A stretch of 64,000 nt of DNA from Mycobacterium noviomagense (GTDB lineage: Bacteria; Actinomycetota; Actinomycetes; Mycobacteriales; Mycobacteriaceae), in NCBI RefSeq assembly GCF_010731635.1, contig NZ_AP022583.1, positions 744,001 to 808,000 on the forward strand, in the 5' to 3' direction. This document shows, one piece after another, positions 47,890 through 59,291 of the stretch. The notes beneath the pieces were generated by a model. It saw only the letters and a program-made list of their open reading frames with translations. It did no database searches and was not told the origin of the DNA. Position numbers and translations under genes: made by a program. The first letter of the stretch is position 1. Each line of letters opens with the position of its first letter.

Positions 47890-48840
47890 TCACACTTCGG
47901 TCACCGGCGCCGGCACCACGCGGGCACCGTGCACCGGTCCGCTGGCGACGCGCACAGTGCGGCACACGCCGGCGCCGGACAGCTGAGTGCCGACGTCGAT
48001 CGCCGAACTCGCCGACGAGCACAGGAATGCGCAGGTGGGACCAGATCCAGAGACGATGCCCGCCAGTGCGCCCGCCTCGACACCGGCACGCAAGGCACGG
48101 CGCAGCGCCGGGTCCAGGCTCACCGCGGCCGCTTGCAGCTCGTTACCCAGCAAGGGCGCCAACTGTTGCGGATCGCCGGCGGCGAGGGCTGCCAGTACAG
48201 GGCCGGGCTCAGCAAGCCGCGGCGGTTCTCCAACCTCCCGCAACCGGTCGAGCTCGGCGAACACCGCTGCCGTCGACAGGCCGCTGTCGGCAAATGCCAG
48301 CACCCAGTGGAAGGTGTTGCGCGACAGCACCGTGGCCAGCTCCTCGCCGCGCCCGGTTCCCAGCGCGGTGCCGCCATGCAGCGCGAACGGCACGTCGCTG
48401 CCCAGCTTCGCGGCGAGCGCGTGAAGGTCACGACGCGGCACGCCGAGCTCCCACAGGACGTTCATGCCGACCAGTACCGCGGCGGCGTCGGCGCTTCCGC
48501 CTGCCATCCCGCCGGCGACCGGAATGGATTTGTCGATGGTGATCGAAACATCTGGTGCCCGGCCGACGTGTTCGGCCATCAGCTCGGCCGCTTGCCAAGC
48601 CAGGTTGCGCTCATCGGTGGGCACTTCGTCGGCCCCTTCGCCGCTGACCTTGAGCGAGAGCACGTCGGCGTTGCGAACAGTAATTTCATCGACCAGTGAA
48701 ACCGCCTGGAACACCGTCGTCAGCTCGTGGTAACCGTCGGCGCGGCGATCCCCGACGCCGAGGTAGAGGTTGACTTTTCCGGGCACCCGGACCGTCACCG
48801 ACCCAGTGGGGACCCACTGAGCGGCGGTGCTTCCGTCCAT
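47890..48840 (-). CDS. ispE: 4-diphosphocytidyl-2-C-methyl-D-erythritol kinase
   Basis: A 316-residue GHMP kinase of the non-mevalonate isoprenoid pathway. [17 protein letters not shown], the ATP loop [16 protein letters not shown] and [10 protein letters not shown] are the three family motifs. ATG 48840 gives about 10 residues more than the M. tuberculosis protein. It is the last gene of the tatD-rpfB-ksgA-ispE cluster, which links cell-wall remodelling, rRNA methylation and isoprenoid supply. Confidence 0.96.
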   Translation of the reverse strand: MDGSTAAQWVPTGSVTVRVPGKVNLYLGVGDRRADGYHELTTVFQAVSLVDEITVRNADVLSLKVSGEGADEVPTDERNLAWQAAELMAEHVGRAPDVSITIDKSIPVAGGMAGGSADAAAVLVGMNVLWELGVPRRDLHALAAKLGSDVPFALHGGTALGTGRGEELATVLSRNTFHWVLAFADSGLSTAAVFAELDRLREVGEPPRLAEPGPVLAALAAGDPQQLAPLLGNELQAAAVSLDPALRRALRAGVEAGALAGIVSGSGPTCAFLCSSASSAIDVGTQLSGAGVCRTVRVASGPVHGARVVPAPVTEV

Positions 48841-48917
48841 CGGCACCGCACGAGAGTATCGCCGGGACACGCAAACCACACGGATTCACGCGGCGACCGC
48901 CGCACCGCGGTCCGCTG

Positions 48918-51076
<2,159 letters not shown>

Positions 51077-51093
51077 CTTAACGGACTCTTAAG
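51077..51093. promoter_or_regulatory. Candidate OmpR-type response-regulator box upstream of rpfB
   Basis: CTTAAC, five bases, CTTAAG, with starts 11 bp apart, overlapping the tatD stop and about 140 bp upstream of rpfB. MtrA, an OmpR-family regulator, is reported to control rpfB in M. tuberculosis, which makes this the best-supported functional copy of the motif. Confidence 0.5.
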
Positions 51094-51946
51094 AGTCGGC
51101 TGCCAACCGGTAGGCGCGGCAAGCGTTAGCCGTGGTGACCTGCGCCAGCTCGTCGGCCGGTCGTCCCACGAGTTCTGCCAACGCCCGCACAGTGTAGGGC
51201 AGGCAGTACGGCTCGTTGGGAGCGCCACGGTAGGGATGCGGCGTCAAAAACGGTGCGTCGGTCTCGACCAGAAGCTGCTCGCTCGGGATCAGCGGAACGG
51301 CTTCACGCAGGTCACGGGCGTTGCGGAAGCTGGCCGTCCCGGCCAGGCTCAGCAGCCAACCGGCATCGACGCAGATGCGGGCCATCGCCGGACCCGACGA
51401 GAAGCAGTGAAATATCACACAATCGGGGGCGCTCTCAGATGTAAGGACCTCGAGGACTTCCGCGTCAGCCTCCCGATTGTGGATCATCAGCGGTTTGCCG
51501 GTCCGCTTGGCCAGATCGATATGCCAGGCGAAGGCCTCGCGCTGTGCCTGCGGCTCGGCGCAATCGTCGAGCCGGCCCGGCCAGTACAGGTCTATCCCGG
51601 TCTCGCCGATCGCCACTACCCGCGGATGGGCGGCCAGTCGCTCGATTTCGGCGCGTGCCGCGTCGGTGAGGGTGTGCGCGCGGGTGGGATGCAGGGCTAC
51701 GGCGGCGTAGACCCGCGGATCCCATTCGGCCGCCCGGGTCACCCAACGCGCCGAGCCCAGGTCGTCGGCGATGGTCACCACCGCTGTGACTCCGACGGCC
51801 GCGGCACGCTCGACGATGGCGCGCACCCCGTCGGCGTCGTCAGCGCCGCACGCGTCGAGGTGGGTGTGGGCGTCGATCAACGGCGCCAACGGCTCCGGGG
51901 CGGGGGGCGCCTCGCGTTTACCGGTCCGGTTGGAGCTCACGCGCAC
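51089..51946 (-). CDS. tatD: TatD-family metal-dependent deoxyribonuclease
   Basis: A 285-residue TIM-barrel hydrolase. The metal ligands are visible: DAHTHLDACG, GETGIDLYWPG, a His in PLMIHNREAD, IFHCFSSG, and the catalytic Asp in VETDAPFLTPHPYRG. It is a 3'-5' exonuclease acting in DNA repair or turnover. The GTG start is uncertain because the family core begins near residue 24; the first residues are probably non-essential. First gene of the rpfB cluster, divergent from metG. Confidence 0.93.
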   Translation of the reverse strand: MRVSSNRTGKREAPPAPEPLAPLIDAHTHLDACGADDADGVRAIVERAAAVGVTAVVTIADDLGSARWVTRAAEWDPRVYAAVALHPTRAHTLTDAARAEIERLAAHPRVVAIGETGIDLYWPGRLDDCAEPQAQREAFAWHIDLAKRTGKPLMIHNREADAEVLEVLTSESAPDCVIFHCFSSGPAMARICVDAGWLLSLAGTASFRNARDLREAVPLIPSEQLLVETDAPFLTPHPYRGAPNEPYCLPYTVRALAELVGRPADELAQVTTANACRAYRLAADS

Positions 51947-51965
51947 ACAATAGGGTGGATTCTCG

Positions 51966-53510
51966 ATGAGGCCCTACTACGTCACTACCGCGATCACGTA
52001 TCCCAATGCCGCACCGCACTTAGGGCACGTGTACGAGTACATCGCCACCGACGCGATCGCCCGGTTCAAGCGGCTGGACGGCTTCGACGTGCGGTTTCTG
52101 ACCGGCACCGACGAACATGGGCTGAAGATGGCCGAGGCGGCGGCGGCCGAGGGGATTCCGACCGCTGCGTTGGCCCGGCGCAATTCCGATGTGTTCCAGC
52201 GGCTGCAGGAGCGGCTCAACATCTCGTTCGACCGCTTCATCCGCACGACCGACACCGACCACCATGCGGCCTCTAAGGCGATTTGGCAGCGGATGGCTGA
52301 TGCCGGCGACATCTACCTCGACATCTACTCGGGCTGGTACTCGGTGCGCGACGAACGGTTCTTCGTCGAATCGGAGACCCAGCTGCTCGACGACGGGACT
52401 CGGATTGCCACCGAGACCGGCGCGCCGCTGACCTGGACCGAGGAACAGACCTATTTCTTTCGGCTCTCGGCGTACGCCGACAAGCTGCTGGCCCACTACG
52501 AAGCCAACCCCGATTTCATCGGTCCCGATGTGCGGCGCAACGAGGTGGTCAGCTTCGTCTCCGGCGGGCTGCGCGACCTGTCCATCTCCCGGACGTCGTT
52601 CGACTGGGGTATACCGGTGCCCGATCATCCCGACCACGTCATGTACGTGTGGGTCGACGCGCTGACCAACTACCTGACCGGTGTCGGCTACCCCGACACC
52701 GATTCGCAGCTGTTCCGCCGCTACTGGCCGGCCGATCTGCACATGATCGGCAAGGACATCATCAGGTTCCACGCGGTGTACTGGCCGGCGTTTTTGATCT
52801 CGGCCGGAATCGAGCTACCGCGAAGGGTTTTCGCACACGGATTTCTGCTCAACCGCGGCGAGAAGATGAGCAAATCGGTGGGCAACGTCATCGACCCGGT
52901 GGAGCTGATCGACACGTTCGGTGTTGACCAGGTCCGCTACTTCCTGCTGCGCGAGGTCCCGTTCGGCCAGGACGGCAGCTACAGCGACGAGGCGATGATG
53001 ACCCGGATCAACGCCGACCTGGCCAACGAGCTGGGCAACCTCGCGCAACGGTCGCTGTCGATGGTGGCCAAGAATCTCGACGGAATCGTCGCCGCCCCAA
53101 GTGGATTCAGCGCCGACGACACAGAGTTACTGGGTATTGCCGACGCCCTGCTGCAACAGGTTCGGAGCCATTTCGACACCCAGGCCATGCATTTGGCGCT
53201 GGAGGCGATCTGGCGGATGCTCGGTGCGGCCAACAAGTACTTTTCGGCGCAGCAGCCGTGGGTACTGCGCAAGAGCGAATCGCAGGACGACCAGGCACGG
53301 TTTGGCACAGTCCTTTACGTGACCTGCGAGGTGGTCCGCATTGCGGCGCTGCTTGTTCAGCCGGTAATGCCGGAGTCGGCGGCCAAGCTGCTGGACTTGC
53401 TCGGCCAGCCCGCTGACGCGCGGTCGTTCAGTGCGGTCGGGACTCGGCTCGCCCCGGGCACGGTTTTGCCGCCGCCGACGGCCGTGTTCCCGCGCTATCA
53501 GACGGAATGA
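51966..53510 (+). CDS. metG: Methionyl-tRNA synthetase
   Basis: A 514-residue class I synthetase. The HIGH-type sequence is in [14 protein letters not shown] and the KMSKS loop in [14 protein letters not shown]. The connective peptide lacks the zinc-knuckle cysteines and the C-terminal dimer domain is absent, as usual in mycobacteria (M. tuberculosis MetG, Rv1007c, is of similar length). Divergent from tatD with 19 bp between starts. A dispersed inverted repeat follows the stop. Confidence 0.97.
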   Translation: MRPYYVTTAITYPNAAPHLGHVYEYIATDAIARFKRLDGFDVRFLTGTDEHGLKMAEAAAAEGIPTAALARRNSDVFQRLQERLNISFDRFIRTTDTDHHAASKAIWQRMADAGDIYLDIYSGWYSVRDERFFVESETQLLDDGTRIATETGAPLTWTEEQTYFFRLSAYADKLLAHYEANPDFIGPDVRRNEVVSFVSGGLRDLSISRTSFDWGIPVPDHPDHVMYVWVDALTNYLTGVGYPDTDSQLFRRYWPADLHMIGKDIIRFHAVYWPAFLISAGIELPRRVFAHGFLLNRGEKMSKSVGNVIDPVELIDTFGVDQVRYFLLREVPFGQDGSYSDEAMMTRINADLANELGNLAQRSLSMVAKNLDGIVAAPSGFSADDTELLGIADALLQQVRSHFDTQAMHLALEAIWRMLGAANKYFSAQQPWVLRKSESQDDQARFGTVLYVTCEVVRIAALLVQPVMPESAAKLLDLLGQPADARSFSAVGTRLAPGTVLPPPTAVFPRYQTE

Positions 53511-53526
53511 GCGTCGGTCGCGCGAC

Positions 53527-53576
53527 CAGACGCAAAAGTCCCCAAATCGAGCCAAATCAGGGTGCTTTTGCGTCTG
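53527..53576. repeat. Inverted repeat CAGACGCAAAAG (copy 1)
   Basis: CAGACGCAAAAG (53527-53538) and CTTTTGCGTCTG (53565-53576) pair over 12 bp around a 26-base interior with CCCC/GGG pairing. It lies right after metG and can act as a terminator. A second copy is at 62006-62054. Confidence 0.7.
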
Positions 53577-53637
53577 CTCGGCGGTGTAACTTTTTAGGTG
53601 GTCGACCCGTCGTAGGTGTAGTAGCAGGAGGCGTGTG

Positions 53638-54576
53638 ATGGGATCGCTGGACTACACCGAAGCGGTGAATGTTGCGTTGGATCGCTTGCGCACGACCGGT
53701 TTTTACATTGGTCACTTCTTCGCCAACCACGGCCCGATGGCCGCCGAAGCGCTGGCCAAGCTCGGCTACTGCGACGAGGTCGACGGCTGGGTTGACGCTA
53801 ACATCCATCACCGCCAACACGGACCACTGCCGGATCCGACCCAGCCGATCACCGAGTGGCAGACCTCCTTGGGCCAACGCGACCGCGGCGGCGACTGGGT
53901 AGAGCTGTTTCGCCGTGAACTCGCCGAGGCGGCATGGCGAGATGTGCTGCAGAGGTGGTGGCCGAGGCTGTTGCCGGGTTGCGCCGGGTCACTCACCCAC
54001 GGCTTGATTCGCACCGCTCACGCCGTGCGCTCGCTGCGGGATAGCGCTCAGCCCACCGAGCTTCAGATGGACGAACTCGCCCGCGGTCTCGCGCTCTGGG
54101 CGACCACGTACCAGCCACTGGAAACCGGCCCCGTTGACGGCGGCAATCTAGATGCGGGCGCCGTCGACCGGGCGCTGAGCGAGCTGACGGCCGAATACGC
54201 CGGTCACTACACCTCGACCATGCCCTCCTTCCCAGTTCCGTTGATTCACACCATCACCGCGCCGGCGGCGATGCGACTGCTCCTGGCCGAAGTACCAGCT
54301 GACCTGCATGCGCTGTCGCTGCGCACCATCGCCGAGGTCAACCGGGAATTGTTCGTCGCCTTCGGCGGGCAGCGCATGGTGGACACGCCAGCCCAGCCAG
54401 ACACCGAGCGCACGTTTAGCGACCTCGCCGCTGCCGCCGTTGAACTCGGCGACGAACATGCGATCAAGATCTGCGAGGCTGCCGCGCGGGAGAATGCCTT
54501 GCGCCCGGACCCGCGGTATCTCGGCGCCGCAAGTGCTGCCACCAACCTGATCCGGCAAAGGTCAGGGCCGACGTGA
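53638..54576 (+). CDS. Questin-oxidase-like family protein
   Basis: A 312-residue protein resembling the questin oxidase-like family (DUF4243). Helical segments such as TTGFYIGHFFANHGPMAAEAL, a histidine-bearing VDANIHHRQHGP and SLTHGLIRTAHAVRSL match the family's His-rich active site, which performs Baeyer-Villiger-type ring opening in fungal relatives. AGGAGG lies 6 nt before ATG 53638. The substrate in mycobacteria is unknown. It stands alone between the repeat and the degraded region that follows. Confidence 0.72.
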   Translation: MGSLDYTEAVNVALDRLRTTGFYIGHFFANHGPMAAEALAKLGYCDEVDGWVDANIHHRQHGPLPDPTQPITEWQTSLGQRDRGGDWVELFRRELAEAAWRDVLQRWWPRLLPGCAGSLTHGLIRTAHAVRSLRDSAQPTELQMDELARGLALWATTYQPLETGPVDGGNLDAGAVDRALSELTAEYAGHYTSTMPSFPVPLIHTITAPAAMRLLLAEVPADLHALSLRTIAEVNRELFVAFGGQRMVDTPAQPDTERTFSDLAAAAVELGDEHAIKICEAAARENALRPDPRYLGAASAATNLIRQRSGPT

Positions 54577-54579
54577 AAC

Positions 54580-55020
54580 TCAGCCACCCGCGTGGCGGTC
54601 GAAGGTGATGCCCTGCGGCACTAGGCTTCTCGATGCTGCGTAGTCATGTGTGGGGATGATGCGCATGCTTCGTCGAGCTTTGTGCAGTCTGTGCAGCGTT
54701 TGAAAGGACAGGTCGCGGTCTTCGTCGGCAAGCCCACCGGGATAGCTGGTCTTTTGCCGGGTCTCGTCGATCTGCAGCGTGTGCCAAGCGGCGTCGCCCG
54801 CTAATAGGATCCAGCCGCCATCGGTGTGTGCGAGTACGCCCACGCTTCCCGGGGTGTGGCCAGCAAGGTCAACCGTGGCCGCAGCCATCCGATCGGAATA
54901 TGGGCCAGCGCCGAGCAGCAGCGAGCGATGCTTGGCGAGCGAACAGGGGAACCGGGCACGGGCGGGCGGCCTTTCCAGACAGGGGTATTGGACGAGTTCG
55001 ACGCTATTTCTTAAGGTCGA
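54580..55020 (-). pseudogene. N-terminally truncated metallo-beta-lactamase-fold hydrolase
   Basis: The readable C-terminal half has VDLAGHTPGSVGVLAH, WILLAGDAAWHTLQ and RIIPTHDYAAS, the later metal ligands of an N-acyl-homoserine-lactonase-like MBL protein. The opening HxHxDH segment is missing: the frame upstream of about 55020 becomes the complement of the neighbouring merR gene and shows no MBL features. Metal binding should therefore be lost. The break lies 27 bp before the merR start, suggesting that a deletion or insertion joined the two. Its stop is 4 bp from the preceding gene's. Confidence 0.6.
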
Positions 55021-55029
55021 CTTGAAGTC
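55019..55029 (+). promoter_or_regulatory. Palindromic operator candidate before merR
   Basis: GACTTGAAGTC is a perfect 11-base palindrome 19 bp before the merR start, a usual position for autoregulation by a MerR protein. Moderate evidence only. Confidence 0.35.
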
Positions 55030-55047
55030 AAGGGAAGGTTCGGTGAG

Positions 55048-55470
55048 ATGGCCGACACAGTCGCGATCGGGCGCGCCGCCGCGGAGCTGGGAATAGAGCC
55101 GCATGTCCTTCGGCATTGGGAGGACGTCGGCGTGCTGGTTCCACAGCGCACATCGACAGGTCATCGTCGCTATGACGACGAAACTACTGACCCGTGCGCG
55201 CCTCATCCGGCTGTGCCAAAGGGCGGGATTGTCGCTGGCCGACATCCGTGCCTTGTACGCCGCAAACCGCGCGGAGCGCATCGGGATTGTCGCCACAACC
55301 GCGAACGAATCGTTCGCGCGATCAACAACCTACAACGCGCAGAGCAGTTCCTCGCGCATGTACTGAGCTGCGTGCATCCCATCGTGTCCGAATGTCCCGA
55401 ATGCGCCGGCTTCGCCAACACAGACGACTTCGCCGCCTCGCCGCTGGGCAACCGTGGCGACCGGCGATGA
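55048..55470 (+). pseudogene. MerR-family regulator with two compensating frameshifts
   Basis: The open frame of 140 residues begins with a good MerR N-terminus (IGRAAAELGIEPHVLRHWED, then GHRRYDDE). From about 55180 the family sequence continues in the next frame (LLTRARLIRLCQRAG, LSLADIRALYAANRAERIGIV). At about 55290-55300 it returns to the first frame (ERIVRAINNLQRAEQFLAHVL, HPIVSECPECAGF). About 40 residues of the actual product are therefore scrambled, right after the DNA-binding helices. Two opposite single-base changes explain it, either a real decayed gene or base-call errors. Confidence 0.72.
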
Positions 55471-55477
55471 CACCGAG

Positions 55478-55843
55478 CTAAAGAATCGGGTGTGTGGCGA
55501 GTGTGAGCGTCAAGGTGGCGCTATTGAGGGCGAGCAGGACCGACGCAAGCCCAAATTGCGGCGACATGTCGTGGGCCAGCACATGGGTGTACATCGCGCA
55601 GACAAAAAAGATGACCAGTCCGGCCGCTGCCGCGAGACCAATGGCCGGAATCCACAGGCCGACAACAAGGCCCAACGTGCCGAGCGTCTTGAGTGTGCCG
55701 ATCGGAAACGTTAGCCAGGACAGGGGCACCCCAGCCGCCTGCATGCCCGGAATGACCGGGGCGAAGTGGACCAAGGCGCTCACGCCGGAAAATCCGTTGC
55801 AGGCAATCGCGACCAGTGTCACGACAATGTAGGCGGTGTGCAT
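55478..55843 (-). CDS. DoxX-like membrane protein
   Basis: A 121-residue protein with four hydrophobic helices (starting at about residues 3, 42, 68 and 98) and the DoxX-like middle PIGTLKTLGTLGLVVGLWIPAIGLAAAAGLV. The family contains membrane partners of redox or quinone-linked systems; the role here is unknown. It lies 4 bp after the following minus-strand deazaflavin gene, suggesting co-transcription. Confidence 0.75.
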   Translation of the reverse strand: MHTAYIVVTLVAIACNGFSGVSALVHFAPVIPGMQAAGVPLSWLTFPIGTLKTLGTLGLVVGLWIPAIGLAAAAGLVIFFVCAMYTHVLAHDMSPQFGLASVLLALNSATLTLTLATHPIL

Positions 55844-55847
55844 GGCC

Positions 55848-56297
55848 TCAGCTACCCGGAAGGGGATCGAGCCGGAAGACCGCGATCCGGCCGGCGAGCG
55901 CCTCGACTTCCTCGGGAGTTCCCTGCCGTACGAGGCCAGAGCGCTTCAGGAAGCTGACGCCGACCGGCACCTCGGCCGGATACGCACGCAGTACCGGGCG
56001 GGCCTCCTCGGGAGCCACCTCCACAATCTTCACTCGTCGTGCCTTGCGGCCCTTGCTGAGCGTCCCGACACCGGCCGCGCGGGCGTTACGCGCCCAGTCA
56101 GCACCGGGGAATCCGGCCACGGCGTAGAGATGTCCATCAAAGGTGAACGGCGTCATCGGTGTGCTGCGCGGCCGCCCGGTCTTGCGACCGGGCACCGTCA
56201 GCACCCTCGGCGGTCCCGTTGGGAGGCCGAGCTTTTGCACCGCGATCATGAACTTGTTCATCGGTTTCAGCCAGCGCGGCGGTTTTGGATCAGACAT
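55848..56297 (-). CDS. F420-dependent nitroreductase-like (DDN family) protein
   Basis: A 149-residue split-barrel protein. PRVLTVPGRKTGRPRSTPMTPF and HLYAVAGFPGADWARNARAAG are the F420/FMN-contact motifs of the deazaflavin-dependent nitroreductase family to which M. tuberculosis Ddn belongs. It probably reduces quinones or related compounds with reduced F420. It lies between the DoxX-like and NmrA-like genes in one minus-strand unit. Confidence 0.83.
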   Translation of the reverse strand: MSDPKPPRWLKPMNKFMIAVQKLGLPTGPPRVLTVPGRKTGRPRSTPMTPFTFDGHLYAVAGFPGADWARNARAAGVGTLSKGRKARRVKIVEVAPEEARPVLRAYPAEVPVGVSFLKRSGLVRQGTPEEVEALAGRIAVFRLDPLPGS

Positions 56298-56312
56298 GGC
56301 TTGTTCCTCTTT

Positions 56313-57149
56313 CTAGTTCGTGAAGATGTTGCGGTGCTCGGCCACCCACCGCTCGAACGACTGCGCGGGCCGGCCCAATATCTTGGGGACCTCGTCGGTA
56401 ACCACGGCAGGCTCGTCGAGGGTGGTGGCCAGCATCGCGATGTAGGCATCGCCGAATTCGGGCGGAAAACCCAGGCCGACGAAGCGCTGACGCACCAGCT
56501 CGGTTGGCACCTCCTGGTATTGCAAACTCCGGCCCAGTACCGCGCCGATGACGTCAACCATTTCGGCGTTGGTGAGGGCCTGCGGGCCCGTCAACGGAAT
56601 CTTGCGTCCCACAAGATCATCGGTGAGCAGAGCTTTCGCGGCGACCTCAGCGATATCGCTTTCGACGATCGGCGCATTGGACGCCGCGGCGTAGGGACCG
56701 CGAACAAGGTCGCCTGCACGGATCTGGGCCGACCACATGCCGACGAAGTTGGTGACGAAGACCGACGGCCGCAGGCTCACCCATTCCAGCCCCGATTCGA
56801 CGGCGAACTGTTCCACCTCCTTGTTGCGGTCGCCGCGTGTCCGCGACGGTTGGCGCGAGAAGTCGTCGTCGGCGTTGATCGCCGACAGTGCGACCAAGCG
56901 GGTGACTCCTTCTCGTACCGCTTGGTCCACCACGGCGTTCAACTCCTGTCCCAGCGCACGCGAGTTGAGGAAGACCGCTGATGCGCCCGGGATCGCCGCG
57001 GCGGCGGAGTCCACCACGTCGACATCGGCAGGAAGCCCGGCGGATTCCGGATGACGGCTCACGGCGCGCACCTTCACGCCGGCGTTGACAAGTTGAGTAA
57101 CAAGCGGGCGGCCGACATTGCCGGTTGCTCCGGTGACGACGATTGTCAT
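56313..57149 (-). CDS. NmrA-like NAD(P)-binding oxidoreductase
   Basis: A 278-residue atypical short-chain-type protein. The N-terminal TIVVTGATGNVGRPLVTQLVNAG is the dinucleotide site, with no YxxxK motif, as in NmrA/QOR2-like proteins that sense or reduce quinones. First gene of the minus-strand unit (NmrA, DDN-like, DoxX-like), which together look like a quinone or electrophile response. A perfect palindrome lies 70 bp upstream. Confidence 0.83.
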   Translation of the reverse strand: MTIVVTGATGNVGRPLVTQLVNAGVKVRAVSRHPESAGLPADVDVVDSAAAAIPGASAVFLNSRALGQELNAVVDQAVREGVTRLVALSAINADDDFSRQPSRTRGDRNKEVEQFAVESGLEWVSLRPSVFVTNFVGMWSAQIRAGDLVRGPYAAASNAPIVESDIAEVAAKALLTDDLVGRKIPLTGPQALTNAEMVDVIGAVLGRSLQYQEVPTELVRQRFVGLGFPPEFGDAYIAMLATTLDEPAVVTDEVPKILGRPAQSFERWVAEHRNIFTN

Positions 57150-57218
57150 GGTCTGACTCCAATTCCTTGATGTGGTGGCCAGTACGGCCCTGTCAGCAAC
57201 GACGAGTCGAGAGCTCAG

Positions 57219-57245
57219 AAAGTTACACGTGGAGCGCGTAACTTT
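57219..57245. promoter_or_regulatory. Palindromic operator AAAGTTAC-N11-GTAACTTT
   Basis: Two perfect 8-bp arms (57219-57226 and 57238-57245) separated by 11 bases lie in the divergent promoter between the NmrA-like gene and the small membrane protein. The form suits a dimeric winged-helix (MarR/HxlR-type) or TetR-type repressor. No such regulator is encoded next to it. Confidence 0.55.
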
Positions 57246-57271
57246 TCGTGGCGCTGTTTCGTCGTGAGATC

Positions 57272-57727
57272 ATGACCGACGCAAAACCGTACGCGGAGGT
57301 GCCGTTTCGCGACGTCGACGCCAAGCGCAACCGGCGCTGGCCGTTTTGGCTGGCCCGCGCCACCACCTCAGCGTTGACGGTGCTGGCGGTGACACAGGCG
57401 GTGTTCGCCGGGAGTTTTCTCGGCGGCCAGTACAACGCGCTGATGCTGCACTCGGTGGGAGCCAAAGCCACCACGCTGCTTTCGGCCGTTCAAGTCATCG
57501 TGCTGGTGTTCGTCATCAGGGCCGGCGGCCCGAGACGGCTGATGGCGGTCGGATTGGTTCTCCCGCTACTGCTGGTCGCGGAGTTCGCGTCCGGCGAATT
57601 GCGGCTGACCGGTCTGCACGTCCCACTCGGAGTGCTGTTAGTCGCCTTTATTCTGCAGCTCACCGCCTGGGTGTGGCGGTTGCCCACCACGCGCCGGCCC
57701 GCCGAGCCTTCGCAGGCGTCACTGTGA
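57272..57727 (+). CDS. Four-helix membrane protein upstream of multicopper oxidase
   Basis: A 151-residue protein with about four hydrophobic helices after a charged N-terminus (KPYAEVPFRDVDAKRNRRWPFW). No family is recognised. ATG 57272 is chosen; GTG 57248 would add 8 residues but begins only 2 bp after the palindrome. Its stop overlaps the oxidase start as GTGA, so the two are translated together and this protein may anchor or serve the oxidase. Confidence 0.68.
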   Translation: MTDAKPYAEVPFRDVDAKRNRRWPFWLARATTSALTVLAVTQAVFAGSFLGGQYNALMLHSVGAKATTLLSAVQVIVLVFVIRAGGPRRLMAVGLVLPLLLVAEFASGELRLTGLHVPLGVLLVAFILQLTAWVWRLPTTRRPAEPSQASL

Positions 57728-59247
57728 ATCGGCGCAGCGCACTGCGGCTCGGCGCCGCCACAGCCGGCCTCGCCGTCGTGGGTTCGAGCTGGCCGCTGGC
57801 CAACGCGCTGCTGGGCTCACCAGAGCCAGGTCGGCTGTTGCGCAGTCAAACCCGACTGCCCGCCCCCTGTCAGGTGCCACTGCCCATACCCGAGCGGTTG
57901 CAACCGGTCACCAGCGATGGGGTCGCCGACTATTACCAGGTCACCCAGCAGACGACGAATTTGCAGATATTGCCTGGGCTTAGGACACCAGCATGGACGT
58001 ACGGCACCAGCTTTCCCGGACCGACGATCGTTTCACGCTCGGGCCGGCGCACCGTCGTCCGCCACCGCAATACCCTGCCAGTGCCAGTGGTGGTGCATCT
58101 GCATGGTGGCCACACCCCAGCCGACCATGATGGCTACCCGACCGACCTCATCTGGCCGACATCGGGCTCGATGGCCGAGGGCATGGCGCGCAATGCCGTT
58201 GTCGGACAAAGGGAGTACATATATCCGATGCACCAGCGGGCTGCCACGCTGTGGTACCACGATCACCGCATGGGCTATACCGGCGCGGCGGTGTGGCGCG
58301 GTCTGGCCGGGTTTCACCTGGTCCACGACGACGAGGAAGACGCGCTGCCACTGCCCCGCGACCATCGTGACATCCCGCTGATGGTCACCGATCGGGCATT
58401 CGCGGCCGACGGCTCCTTCCGCTATCCAGCCATGGAATCCGCCCGTGTCACAAGCGATTACATGAACGGTGTGCTGGGAGACGTCATCCTCGTCAACGGC
58501 GCACCATGGCCGGTCTTGCACACCGATCCGGCGCGGTATCGGCTGCGACTGCTCAATGCGTCGAACGCCCGCCGCTACCGACTGCAATTGGATCCGCAGC
58601 CGCCCGGCGGCTCCGCGTTGGTGCAAATCGGCGGCGACGGCGGACTGCTCACCCGACCGGTAACCCACGACTGGATCGACATCGCTCCAGCCGAACGTTT
58701 CGACGTTATCGTCGACTTCTCTCGCTACCAGCACGGAGCACAGGTTCGACTGGTCAACCGTCTAGGTACTGGAACCGCCGCTGAGGTCATGCGATTCGAC
58801 GTCACGGGCGCAGATCGCTCTGATGATTCCGCTGTGCCGCATCGGCTTAGCACCAGCAGCGTCTTGGATCCGCATCAGGCGGTGGCCACCCGCACGTTCT
58901 TGTTCCGCCAAGGCCGCGGCGGCGTGTGGACGATCAACGATTTGGCCTATCAGCCCGGCCGTGCGCTGGCGACGCCCAAGCTCGGTGCTGTCGAGATCTG
59001 GCGATTCGTCACCGAGTTCCGCCACCCAGTGCATGTGCACCTGAACCAGTTCCAGGTGGTCGCTCGAAACAACCGCGCCCCTGGACCATTCGACCGCGGC
59101 TGGAAGGACACTGTCGACATCCGCCCGTCCGAGGCGGTAGAGGTCGTCACCCGGTTCACCGACTACACCGGTTCATACCTGCTGCATTGCCACAACCTGG
59201 AGCACGAAGACATGGCGATGATGGCCGACTTTGTTACCGAGCGATGA
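57724..59247 (+). CDS. Multicopper oxidase with Tat-type signal
   Basis: A 507-residue oxidase. NRRSALRLGAATAGLAVVG is a twin-arginine signal. The copper ligands are visible: VHLHGGHTP, LWYHDHRMGYTG, HPVHVHLNQFQVV and the T1/T3 site HCHNLEHEDMAMM. It should oxidise Cu(I), Fe(II) or phenols with O2 outside the membrane, in the CueO/MmcO group. The GTG start overlaps the preceding membrane-protein stop by 4 nt. No copper sensor is seen nearby. Confidence 0.9.
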   Translation: MNRRSALRLGAATAGLAVVGSSWPLANALLGSPEPGRLLRSQTRLPAPCQVPLPIPERLQPVTSDGVADYYQVTQQTTNLQILPGLRTPAWTYGTSFPGPTIVSRSGRRTVVRHRNTLPVPVVVHLHGGHTPADHDGYPTDLIWPTSGSMAEGMARNAVVGQREYIYPMHQRAATLWYHDHRMGYTGAAVWRGLAGFHLVHDDEEDALPLPRDHRDIPLMVTDRAFAADGSFRYPAMESARVTSDYMNGVLGDVILVNGAPWPVLHTDPARYRLRLLNASNARRYRLQLDPQPPGGSALVQIGGDGGLLTRPVTHDWIDIAPAERFDVIVDFSRYQHGAQVRLVNRLGTGTAAEVMRFDVTGADRSDDSAVPHRLSTSSVLDPHQAVATRTFLFRQGRGGVWTINDLAYQPGRALATPKLGAVEIWRFVTEFRHPVHVHLNQFQVVARNNRAPGPFDRGWKDTVDIRPSEAVEVVTRFTDYTGSYLLHCHNLEHEDMAMMADFVTER

Positions 59248-59291
59248 TCCCGTAGCGGTGAGTTTCCGCCTTGGCAGCGGTCTCTATCGGT

